DNA from: JANQUM01 sp047630355
GTDB taxonomy: Bacteria; Bacteroidota; Bacteroidia; Cytophagales; Spirosomataceae
Assembly: GCA_047630355.1 (NCBI GenBank)
Contig: JBLHXN010000160.1
Coordinates: 1 to 7,034 of the forward strand
Direction: 5' to 3'
Length of the DNA stretch: 7,034 nt
Shown here: in pieces, positions 1 to 5,808 of the stretch
Layout: each line of letters begins with the position of its first letter
Numbering within the stretch: the first letter of the stretch is position 1
Translations under genes and position numbers: made by a program
Notes under the pieces: model-generated
What the model was told of the DNA's origin: nothing
What the model saw: the letters and a program-made list of their open reading frames with translations, nothing else
Databases searched by the model: none

Positions 1-797
1 TTTTCTGATTCAAATTTTTCGGGATAATTATTGATAGCGGTCATAATATGGTAGAGGTAATCTACCTTTCGGATTAAAACCGAACCCATTTTAAAAACCC
101 ATAACGGTGTGTGTAAAACGGTTAGTTTCTTTGGAGAATATTGAGCGAAAACACGGTTAGCTCCATTATAAGTGAACGCCTCAGTACCCTGAATGGAGAA
201 TTCCCGGCTTTCGGTAGATTCATTTCCTAAGTCATTGGCGACTTGGTTTCCGTAATCCTCGGCAGCAATGAAGTACATTTTATGAAATGACTTTCCGGCT
301 TCGGCGATAAAGTTGCCGAAAATTTGTAACGAATAGCTCTCCATAAATGTGGAAGGGTAGTAAATCGAATGCGGAATTCCCGAATCTTTAATCAATCGAA
401 TGGCATTTTCTTTCACCCGAAATACCCACCAATCGAAGTCATTCGTTCCTTGATAATTCATCACCAATGATGATAAAAGGGCAATGCGGGGAAGATTAAC
501 TTCTTTGGCGATTTCGATGACGTTTTGTAAACCTTCCCGCTCGGTCAGCCAATCGGTTTCTTTCTGCGTTTGCAAGACAGATAAATTGAGGTACACGACA
601 TCCTGCCCCGACATGGAAGCTCGTAAGTCTGCTTTGCTCTTTAAATCCCCCTGAAAAACATTCGGCTCGGCAAACATTTCCCGCAATGCCTTTTCGTTTC
701 TGCTCATGACAGAGACATCAAAACCAGCCTTGATTAACTGCTTTGTAACGGGTTTTCCTAACATTCCCGTGGCTCCGATGACGAGGACTTTCTTCAT
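1..797 (-). CDS. NmrA-like atypical short-chain dehydrogenase (NAD(P)-binding oxidoreductase), C-terminus cut by window edge
   Basis: Reading down from ATG at 797-795 gives 265 open residues to the left edge with no stop. The protein opens with MKKVLVIGATGMLGKPV, a beta strand followed by GATGMLG (residues 8-14, the GxxGxxG dinucleotide loop), and Arg33 after the second strand fits an NADP(H) preference. Further hallmarks are GDL at 50-52, a hydrophobic strand ending LLSS (107-110), and SGIPHSIYYPSTF (139-151), which matches the SG...T(I)xRPxxF segment of NmrA-like and atypical extended SDRs. The catalytic YxxxK is not seen: Lys129 is there but Val125 replaces Tyr, as is common in this group, so the protein may bind cofactor or sense redox state rather than catalyse classical SDR chemistry. 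A cytosolic location is inferred. Its ATG overlaps the TGA of the tetR gene (ATGA), so the two are almost certainly co-transcribed and translationally coupled. The substrate is unknown. Confidence 0.88.
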   Translation of the reverse strand, partial: MKKVLVIGATGMLGKPVTKQLIKAGFDVSVMSRNEKALREMFAEPNVFQGDLKSKADLRASMSGQDVVYLNLSVLQTQKETDWLTEREGLQNVIEIAKEVNLPRIALLSSLVMNYQGTNDFDWWVFRVKENAIRLIKDSGIPHSIYYPSTFMESYSLQIFGNFIAEAGKSFHKMYFIAAEDYGNQVANDLGNESTESREFSIQGTEAFTYNGANRVFAQYSPKKLTVLHTPLWVFKMGSVLIRKVDYLYHIMTAINNYPEKFESE

Positions 798-1417
798 CTT
801 TTTAGCTTTAAATATTCCACGAAAATACTGAATGCTTTGTTGATGCGTTCTTTATTTTCTTCATCAGTTTCTTTGAACATACTCATCCGGCGGCGACCGT
901 AAATTGTTACCATACCGTGCATAGTACTCCAAATCATGAGAGCCAAATCATCCGTTTCGTCTTTCGAAAAATAGCCTTCTTGCTTGCACGCCTCAATAGT
1001 CATTTTAAGTAAATCCAAGGCTCGCTTACCGTCATCCCACATGTCTTCGTTACATTCCAACGATTCTATTGGGGCAATCATCAGAAACATCAAATCGTAC
1101 ATTTCTGAGTTTTCGAGGGCGAATTTGACATAGTTTCTACCCATTTGCACAAAGGCGTCAAATGCAGTAGGTTGTTCCCCAAAGTTTGACAATTCATTTA
1201 TCATAACCTCAAACGCCAGTTGGTGCAAAGCGAAAAGCAGGTCGTTTTTGTCTTTAAAGTACAGGTAAATAGTGCCAGGGCTGTACTCAATAGCATCGGC
1301 GATGTTGCGGATACTGGTTTTCTCAAAACCTTTTTCCAAAAAGAGTTTCTGAGCAGCGGTTAATATCCGCTGTCGCATTTCCTCTTTTTCCCGTTCTTTT
1401 CTTTCAATAACTCCCAT
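794..1417 (-). CDS. TetR/AcrR-family transcriptional regulator
   Basis: This 207-residue protein has the usual length for one-component TetR repressors. The N-terminal DNA-binding domain spans about residues 14-60. Helix 1 is RQRILTAAQKLFLEKGF, and the helix-turn-helix proper (34-54) contains TSIRNIADAIEYSPGTIYLY followed by F, close to family consensus. The alpha-helical C-terminal half should form the ligand pocket and dimer interface. FALENSEMYDLMFLM (99-113) and WSTMHG (163-168) resemble the WHG-type C-terminal domain. The only likely start is the ATG at 1417-1415. It is the first gene of a two-gene unit, and its TGA overlaps the start of the downstream oxidoreductase. A perfect palindrome lies 37-49 bases upstream, inside the predicted promoter, so negative autoregulation with relief by a small molecule is the simplest model. 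The ligand is unknown; a substrate or product of the partner oxidoreductase is a guess. Confidence 0.93.
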   Translation of the reverse strand: MGVIERKEREKEEMRQRILTAAQKLFLEKGFEKTSIRNIADAIEYSPGTIYLYFKDKNDLLFALHQLAFEVMINELSNFGEQPTAFDAFVQMGRNYVKFALENSEMYDLMFLMIAPIESLECNEDMWDDGKRALDLLKMTIEACKQEGYFSKDETDDLALMIWSTMHGMVTIYGRRRMSMFKETDEENKERINKAFSIFVEYLKLKR

Positions 1418-1444
1418 TGAACGCCTGACTTATTGTTTACACTG

Positions 1445-1476
1445 CAAATAAAATGAACAGTGTTCAGTAAAGCAAA
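1445..1476 (-). promoter_or_regulatory. Predicted promoter of the tetR-oxidoreductase operon
   Basis: Read on the minus strand, TTTG at 1476-1473 fits the Bacteroidota -33 element. After a 20-base spacer, TTTATTTG at 1452-1445 fits the -7 element TAnnTTTG with one mismatch at its second base. The expected transcription start is near 1438, giving a leader of about 20 bases before the ATG at 1417. The palindromic operator sits wholly inside the spacer. This is motif matching only, with no experimental support. Confidence 0.5.
1454..1466. promoter_or_regulatory. Palindromic operator, probably bound by the adjacent TetR regulator
   Basis: TGAACA-G-TGTTCA is a perfect 6+6 inverted repeat around one central base. 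It lies between the predicted -33 and -7 elements, 37 bases upstream of the tetR start. Short odd-length palindromes in this position are typical operators of self-repressing TetR proteins, and bound protein would block RNA polymerase directly. I see no second full copy in the window. Confidence 0.6.
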
Positions 1477-1484
1477 TTTTACGT

Positions 1485-1520
1485 AAAAAAATCTCATAAG
1501 CTTACTTATGAGATTTTTTT
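1485..1520 (-). terminator. Strong intrinsic terminator between the decayed lipoprotein gene and tetR
   Basis: A perfect 16-bp stem (AAAAAAATCTCATAAG at 1485-1500, complement at 1505-1520) closes a four-base CTTA loop. Because the stem ends in A7/T7 it supplies a U-tract in either direction, so it could act both ways. On the minus strand it ends transcription arriving from the pseudogene, whose last stop codon is at 1543-1541, and it insulates the tetR promoter just downstream. Confidence 0.85.
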
Positions 1521-1540
1521 CAAAGGTAGGGTTTCAGTTT

Positions 1541-2233
1541 TTATATGAAGATTATGTCTGTTAAACGAGAATCAATTATTGTGTATTCCAAATTACTTTC
1601 GGCTGTCGGTTTCACTACCTTCCCGTTTATTCGCCGTTCTTTAAACTTTCTCTTCGGAAATTGAAGTTTCAATTGCCAATCAGCAGTTTGAGTGAGCGTG
1701 ATTTTGGTTACAGATTTATCAGCTTCATAATTAATAATCAGTGAGTTACCCGAAATTTTCATATTTTCGTGGTTAGTTCCCTATATTTTTTAAATGTGTA
1801 TTCAACCGCAACGGCGGGTTTCCCGTCGGGAACAAACTGAAAATGCTCGATAGAAATTCCCGGAAGGGCTTTTCTATAAATGTGTTTATTCGCCATCGGA
1901 TAATTGATAAATGAATCTGCCACCGCTAAACAGATTTTCGAGCCGTTTTCCGTGATAGAGGCCGTGAAACCGTCTAACAGTTTGATGGGGTGCATCCAAA
2001 TTCCACCTATTTAGTCTTTGATATGCCAGCCCAAATCAAGGAATGTACCGTTTTGATGCCCGACCATATACGCTCGGTCTCCGGCGGTGACGTGGGGAGA
2101 GTTGATGTATTCGGCTCGCCCACCAATAGATTCTTCACCTTCCAAGTGAGCTACTAACGATTTATTTACTTGCGGTTGTTTACACTGAACGAACGTTAGC
2201 GTAAGAAGGAGGAGAGTTAATGTTTTTTTTCAT
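1541..2233 (-). pseudogene. Decayed gene for a glycosidase-like lipoprotein (frameshift, nonsense codon, apparent internal deletion)
   Basis: Three pieces join into one gene remnant. From ATG 2233-2231 the literal frame ends after 17 codons. Dropping one A from the A8 tract at 2223-2230 instead gives MKKTLTLLLLTLTFVQC, a lipoprotein signal peptide with a lipobox-like FVQC, and a frame open to TAA at 2013-2011. In the same frame after that TAA come IGGIW and then HPIKLLDGF and INYPMANKH, ending at TGA 1761-1759. From memory, large Bacteroidota six-hairpin glycosidase-like or glycogen-debranching-like proteins carry GHQDG..PDLGWH..GEMGGIWDHPIKLLDGF near their N-terminus; TAA aligns with the Glu of GEMGGIW, so a GAA-to-TAA change is likely. 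A shifted frame at 1762-1541 (73 residues, with KLQFPKRKF and a C-terminal beta-strand character) looks like the C-terminal end of such a protein. The intact protein should be several times longer, so the catalytic middle seems to be missing. The family name is from recall, not a search. Less likely, these are independent small genes. Confidence 0.7.
2223..2230 (-). repeat. A8 homopolymer immediately after a start codon (frameshift site)
   Basis: Eight consecutive A residues (T on the plus strand) follow the ATG at 2233-2231. With eight, the reading frame ends after 17 codons. With seven or ten, the lipoprotein signal peptide and everything up to the stop at 2013-2011 come into frame. Such tracts slip during replication and are also a common place for sequencing error. 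Confidence 0.7.
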
Positions 2234-2251
2234 AGGTTGGATAGAATCGAT

Positions 2252-2259
2252 CAAATATA
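2252..2259 (-). promoter_or_regulatory. -7-like promoter element upstream of the decayed lipoprotein gene
   Basis: TATATTTG on the minus strand matches TAnnTTTG exactly and lies 18 bases before the ATG at 2233. No TTTG is found 19-21 bases further upstream, so the -33 half is missing or weak. If it works, the leader would be only about 11 bases. The remnant may still be transcribed. Confidence 0.35.
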
Positions 2260-2306
2260 GCCAAAAAGCGTAAAGCCAGCTCCTTATGATAGAACGCAAA
2301 TAGCAT

Positions 2307-3716
2307 CTACCTCAAATTCTCTGGTAATTCGCACTTATATATATTCGCATCTACTTTAGAGTCTTTTTTAGAACTGAGATAGGCGGTTCCGCTTTTAGTT
2401 ACTGAAATATAACCGTCCCAATTTGCAGAATTTATTGAACGTCCTAAGTTTATCGGTTCACTCCAATTTGTCCAAGTGTCGTCCAACCTTTTTGACATAA
2501 ACAAATCTCCATTACCATACCCTAAATGACCTTTAGACATAAAATAAAGGGTCCTTTTATCATCCGCCAGAAAAGGCGAACCCTCTACTTCTGCGGTATT
2601 AATTCTTCGACCTAAATTTAAAGGATTACTATACGAGCTATCAGAATTTAAAAAGGAAACATACAAATCCCTTTGTCCGAACGTGTCACCTCTCTTTAAA
2701 CCCATTAAGAGTACTTGTTGATTGTTAGAAATCGAGAACTCAGTATAAGTTCCAGACCTTAAAAGACCATCTATAATAGTTTTATGAGGTAAAGCCTGAA
2801 AGTTTTCTATCATTACTGGCCTTGGATACGAGTAATTACCATTTAAGTAAGTTGACTTAGAAAGTCCGATAGACTTTTTGCCACTTTCATTAAATTTATT
2901 GTAGTGATTCAGCACGTAAATCTCACTTCCATCTCTTGTAATTGCAGTTACCGCATTATCGTCTTCATCATTCAATGGTTCTCCTAATTTGACAGCCTTA
3001 GACCACTCCCCATTTTGCTGCTTCGTACTATGCCAGATATTCTGTTTCTTATCTCCTCGTTTTTTATTACTCATACGTACAAGATACATATCCTTTCCGT
3101 CAGCTGTTAATACAGGGGCTATCTCTGAATATTTCTTTGAATTAATTTTAGAACTCAATACCTCTAAATCTATTTCTTTAGATAAACGAGGTTCATTTAT
3201 CTTTGCCACAATAGGCTCATCTGAAGCTGAAATAGCAATTGCGTCAATTTGGGTATCACGTTGATTGTCAATAGTGACTTTAATCTGTTTTACGTCAAAG
3301 GTTGTCAACTCCATTACAACCCTATAAACTCCTTCCTCAAGCCCCATTTTTATGAATTCTCTCTCTGCAAGGTTGTACTGAACTCCAGACTGATCCGTAA
3401 GAACAATTTTGATTATGTGGGCGGATTCATAGTTCTGAAAGATAGCAATTTGCTTAATCGGAATAGCTTTTACAAACCCAACGATAATAAACTCTTCTAC
3501 TTCTCGATTTCCTGGCAACCACGCACATTTTATGAGTTCGTTTTTTTCGGGAAGTGTATTGGGTTTTCCTAAAACCTGAATTGCTTCGTAAGCACAAGGA
3601 AAGTTAAAATCTTGTTGCTGAGAACTAAAGTCTATTACCTCCGAAGCCCAAAGTACCTCTTGCCCACGCGATTGTGAACAGGTAATTATAAATAATATGA
3701 CCAATATTCGTCTCAT
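2307..3716 (-). CDS. Exported beta-propeller (PD40/WD40-like) protein
   Basis: I place the start at ATG 3716-3714 because MRRILVILFIITCSQSRG is a clean signal peptide. A start 14 codons further up (3758) would bury it and overlap the predicted promoter. The product is 469 residues and predicted to be exported to the periplasm or surface. Residues about 19-170 form a beta-rich, discoidin-like region (inferred). Residues about 197-450 hold propeller blades of PD40 type: SEIAPVLTADGKDMYLV (197-213), ITRDGSEIYVL (259-269), EGSPFLADDKRTLYFMS (378-394) and DGYISVTKSGTAYLSS (434-449), the last two each preceded by NLGRxIN. Relatives in Cytophagales that I recall continue past this point into an OmpA-like peptidoglycan-binding domain. 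This one stops at ELPENLR, so it is either a propeller-only version or has lost its tail. It is flanked by a terminator on the upstream side and is probably transcribed alone. Its role is unknown; related proteins are linked to the cell envelope or gliding/type IX secretion machinery. Confidence 0.85.
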   Translation of the reverse strand: MRRILVILFIITCSQSRGQEVLWASEVIDFSSQQQDFNFPCAYEAIQVLGKPNTLPEKNELIKCAWLPGNREVEEFIIVGFVKAIPIKQIAIFQNYESAHIIKIVLTDQSGVQYNLAEREFIKMGLEEGVYRVVMELTTFDVKQIKVTIDNQRDTQIDAIAISASDEPIVAKINEPRLSKEIDLEVLSSKINSKKYSEIAPVLTADGKDMYLVRMSNKKRGDKKQNIWHSTKQQNGEWSKAVKLGEPLNDEDDNAVTAITRDGSEIYVLNHYNKFNESGKKSIGLSKSTYLNGNYSYPRPVMIENFQALPHKTIIDGLLRSGTYTEFSISNNQQVLLMGLKRGDTFGQRDLYVSFLNSDSSYSNPLNLGRRINTAEVEGSPFLADDKRTLYFMSKGHLGYGNGDLFMSKRLDDTWTNWSEPINLGRSINSANWDGYISVTKSGTAYLSSKKDSKVDANIYKCELPENLR

Positions 3717-3738
3717 AAAATTATTAAAAGAAGTGCTA

Positions 3739-3746
3739 CAAATATA
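3739..3746 (-). promoter_or_regulatory. -7-like promoter element of the beta-propeller gene
   Basis: TATATTTG on the minus strand matches TAnnTTTG exactly, 22 bases before the chosen ATG at 3716. It falls after the atpC terminator, so the gene can start its own transcript at about 3732 with a leader of roughly 15 bases. No good TTTG is present at -33. The placement also favours the 3716 start over one at 3758, which would lie upstream of the promoter. Confidence 0.4.
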
Positions 3747-3756
3747 ACCACAACCC

Positions 3757-3790
3757 AAAATCCCACCTCTCTTTCGAGAAGTGGGATTTT
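3757..3790 (-). terminator. Intrinsic terminator of the atpD-atpC operon
   Basis: AAAATCCCAC at 3757-3766 pairs perfectly with GTGGGATTTT at 3781-3790. After one C/A mismatch, four further pairs (3768-3771 with 3776-3779) extend the stem around a four-base loop. It starts 20 bases past the atpC stop codon and ends in TTTT on the minus strand. The near-symmetric A4/T4 ends could allow some activity in both directions. Confidence 0.8.
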
Positions 3791-3810
3791 CAATAAAATT
3801 TATAAACGTT

Positions 3811-4056
3811 TTAAGCTACAACAGCCTCAGCAAGTACAAGCACTTTATTATTAAGTACTTCTACTACGCCACCGTCAACAACCATGGTCTGCGATTTTCC
3901 CGCTGACTCAATTGTTAAATCTCCTTTGGCAAGTGTACTTACCATGGGAGCGTGGTCTTTCAGAATCTGAAAACTACCGTTTTTCCCCGTTAAGGTTACC
4001 GCGGTTACTTCGCCACTGAAAACGTTTTTATCTGGTGTTATTACTTCTAAATTCAT
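3811..4056 (-). CDS. atpC: F1Fo ATP synthase epsilon subunit (short form)
   Basis: The 81-residue protein is the N-terminal beta-sandwich domain of F1 epsilon, which sits on the central stalk with gamma and touches the c-ring. Family landmarks are LEVITPDKNVFSGEV (3-17), GSFQILKDHAPMVSTL (27-42) and DGGVVEVLNNKVLVLAE (61-77). It stops directly after this domain, whereas the E. coli subunit is about 139 residues with a C-terminal helical hairpin that can inhibit ATP hydrolysis. That hairpin is absent, which is normal in Bacteroidota, so epsilon-type inhibition by hairpin extension cannot occur here. The gene follows atpD by 40 bases in the same orientation and ends just before a hairpin terminator, as the last gene of a two-gene unit. 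Confidence 0.97.
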   Translation of the reverse strand: MNLEVITPDKNVFSGEVTAVTLTGKNGSFQILKDHAPMVSTLAKGDLTIESAGKSQTMVVDGGVVEVLNNKVLVLAEAVVA

Positions 4057-4096
4057 CTGTTCAATTTAATAATTAACAGTTTTAACTATTAACTGA

Positions 4097-5608
4097 TTAG
4101 TTATTTGCGGCAGCTTCGGCGATTAAACGCTCTCCTTTTGTTACGGCGTCTTCGATTGTTCCAACTAAGTTGAAAGCCGACTCAGGAAGGTAGTCATAAA
4201 CTCCGTCGATGATTTCGTTGAAACCTTTGATAGTGTCATTAATATCAACCAAAACTCCTTTCAAACCCGTAAACTGCTCGGCTACGAAGAATGGCTGCGA
4301 TAAGAAACGCTCTACCCGACGGGCACGCGATACAACTAACTTATCTTCTTCCGAAAGTTCTTCCAAACCAAGGATGGCGATAATATCTTGTAATTCTTTG
4401 TAACGCTGTAAGATACTTTTTACACGTTGAGCACAATCGTAGTGAGCATCGCCCAGTACTTCAGCACTCAAAATACGAGACGATGAATCCAATGGATCCA
4501 CGGCAGGATAAATACCTTTCTCAGCAATTTTACGTGAAAGTACGGTTGTTGCATCTAAGTGAGCAAACGTTGTTGCCGGAGCAGGGTCAGTCAAGTCATC
4601 GGCAGGTACATAAACCGCCTGAACTGATGTAATCGAACCACGCTTCGTTGATGCAATACGCTCTTGCATAGCTCCCATTTCGGTAGCTAAAGTAGGTTGG
4701 TAACCTACCGCTGATGGCATACGACCCAATAGTGCCGATACCTCAGAACCCGCTTGCGTAAAACGGAAAATATTATCAATAAAGAAAAGGATATCACGTC
4801 CTTTGCCTTCACCGTCTCCATCACGGAAGTGTTCCGCAATGGTAAGACCAGAAAGGGCTACACGAGCACGTGCTCCCGGAGGTTCGTTCATTTGTCCGAA
4901 GATAAACGTTGCCTGAGAATCTTTCAAAGCATTCTTATCTACTTTAGATAAATCCCATCCACCTTTCTCCATTGATTCTTTGAATGCGTCACCGTATTTC
5001 ACGATTCCTGATTCAATCATCTCACGAAGTAAATCGTTTCCTTCACGGGTACGCTCACCAACTCCGGCAAATACCGAGAGACCGGCGTATGCCTTCGCAA
5101 TGTTGTTAATTAGCTCTTGGATTAATACGGTTTTACCAACACCGGCACCACCGAATAAACCAATTTTACCACCTTTTACATAAGGAGCGAGCAAATCCAC
5201 AACTTTAATACCAGTAAATAATACTTCGGTTGATGTGGCTAAGTCTTCAAAAAGAGGAGCAGAGCGGTGAATAGATAAACCAGGAGTATTTACTTCGCCC
5301 AAGCCATCAATGGCTTCGCCTACTACGTTAAACAAACGACCTTTAATCTCTTCTCCGGTTGGCATTTTGATTGGTGTACCCAAGTGGACAACCTCCATAC
5401 CTCGTTGCAAACCGTCGGTCGAGTCCATAGCGATGGTACGCACGCGGTCTTCGCCTAAGTGCTTTTGGCACTCTAATATAATTTTCTGACCGTTCGGTTT
5501 TATAACCGAAAGAGCATCTAAAATTTGAGGAATCATAGAGCCTTCGCCCTCGAAGCTTACATCAACCACAGGTCCAATTACCTGTGATACTTTACCGATA
5601 TTTGCCAT
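4097..5608 (-). CDS. atpD: F1Fo ATP synthase catalytic beta subunit
   Basis: The 503-residue protein is the catalytic beta subunit of the membrane-bound ATP synthase and works as an alpha3beta3 hexamer around gamma. Visible hallmarks: the P-loop GGAGVGKT (153-160), GERTREGND with the catalytic Glu185 (184-192), the Walker B strand ILFFIDN ending near Asp278, GYQPTLATEMGAMQERI (302-318), the alpha/beta family signature PAVDPLDSSS (368-377) and a DELSEED-type loop EELSEED (416-422). Length exceeds the E. coli protein (about 460) mainly through an insertion at about 204-230 before the FGQMNEPPGA segment (237-246), a form I associate with Bacteroidota. All key residues are intact. Start ATG at 5608-5606 gives the canonical MANIGKVSQVIGPVVDV. 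It is first in an atpDC pair. The other synthase subunits are not in the window, so the rest of the ATP synthase is encoded elsewhere. Confidence 0.99.
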   Translation of the reverse strand: MANIGKVSQVIGPVVDVSFEGEGSMIPQILDALSVIKPNGQKIILECQKHLGEDRVRTIAMDSTDGLQRGMEVVHLGTPIKMPTGEEIKGRLFNVVGEAIDGLGEVNTPGLSIHRSAPLFEDLATSTEVLFTGIKVVDLLAPYVKGGKIGLFGGAGVGKTVLIQELINNIAKAYAGLSVFAGVGERTREGNDLLREMIESGIVKYGDAFKESMEKGGWDLSKVDKNALKDSQATFIFGQMNEPPGARARVALSGLTIAEHFRDGDGEGKGRDILFFIDNIFRFTQAGSEVSALLGRMPSAVGYQPTLATEMGAMQERIASTKRGSITSVQAVYVPADDLTDPAPATTFAHLDATTVLSRKIAEKGIYPAVDPLDSSSRILSAEVLGDAHYDCAQRVKSILQRYKELQDIIAILGLEELSEEDKLVVSRARRVERFLSQPFFVAEQFTGLKGVLVDINDTIKGFNEIIDGVYDYLPESAFNLVGTIEDAVTKGERLIAEAAANN

Positions 5609-5648
5609 GTATATATTATTTGTGTAAATCAGTTGAGTTTTCGGAATG

Positions 5649-5679
5649 CAAAATTAAAAGATGTTTTCCGCAAAGCAAA
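5649..5679 (-). promoter_or_regulatory. Predicted promoter of atpD-atpC
   Basis: On the minus strand TTTG at 5679-5676 and TAATTTTG at 5656-5649 are exact matches to the Bacteroidota -33 and -7 elements, separated by 19 bases. The expected start is near 5642, with a leader of about 34 bases before the atpD ATG. This is the best promoter match in the window and suits a highly expressed housekeeping operon. Confidence 0.6.
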
Positions 5680-5769
5680 CTTTATACGCCTTGTTTTGTA
5701 TTTTTTGAGGGTAACTGAGCAATTCAAGCCATTTTTATTGGATGAAAAGGAGAAATTAACCGAAGAGGT

Positions 5770-5783
5770 CTCTTAATTGAGAG
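5770..5783 (-). terminator. Weak hairpin downstream of the GT-C gene, possible terminator
   Basis: CTCTTAATTGAGAG folds into a four-pair stem, five counting a wobble pair, with an AATT loop. It lies about 26 bases past the stop codon of the glycosyltransferase gene. There is no clear U-tract on the minus strand, so its function is doubtful. Nothing else is recognisable in the 5680-5808 gap. Confidence 0.2.
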
Positions 5784-5808
5784 TTTACAAACTATTTTGA
5801 GTTGCTTT

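Noticed and set aside
2220..2306. Short open frame on the minus strand starting at ATG 2306-2304, directly after the propeller stop codon.
   Set aside because: It is only about 29 codons, has no recognisable sequence, and runs through the likely promoter of the pseudogene into its start; probably chance.
2989..3572. Plus-strand open frames of 91 and 107 codons opposite the propeller gene.
   Set aside because: They are antisense to a convincing gene, have no recognisable motifs, and no promoter or start signal sets them apart.
3717..3758. Upstream start for the propeller protein at 3758, adding 14 residues (MGCGYICSTSFNNF).
   Set aside because: It would precede and hide a clean signal peptide and would lie upstream of the predicted -7 element.
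4691..4709. Perfect 7-bp inverted repeat GTAGGTT-GGT-AACCTAC inside atpD.
   Set aside because: It encodes the conserved VGYQPT stretch of the beta subunit, so the symmetry follows from the codons; no regulatory meaning is supported.
4209..5183. Several plus-strand open frames of 64-67 codons opposite atpD.
   Set aside because: They are shadows of a highly conserved coding gene; composition follows atpD codons.
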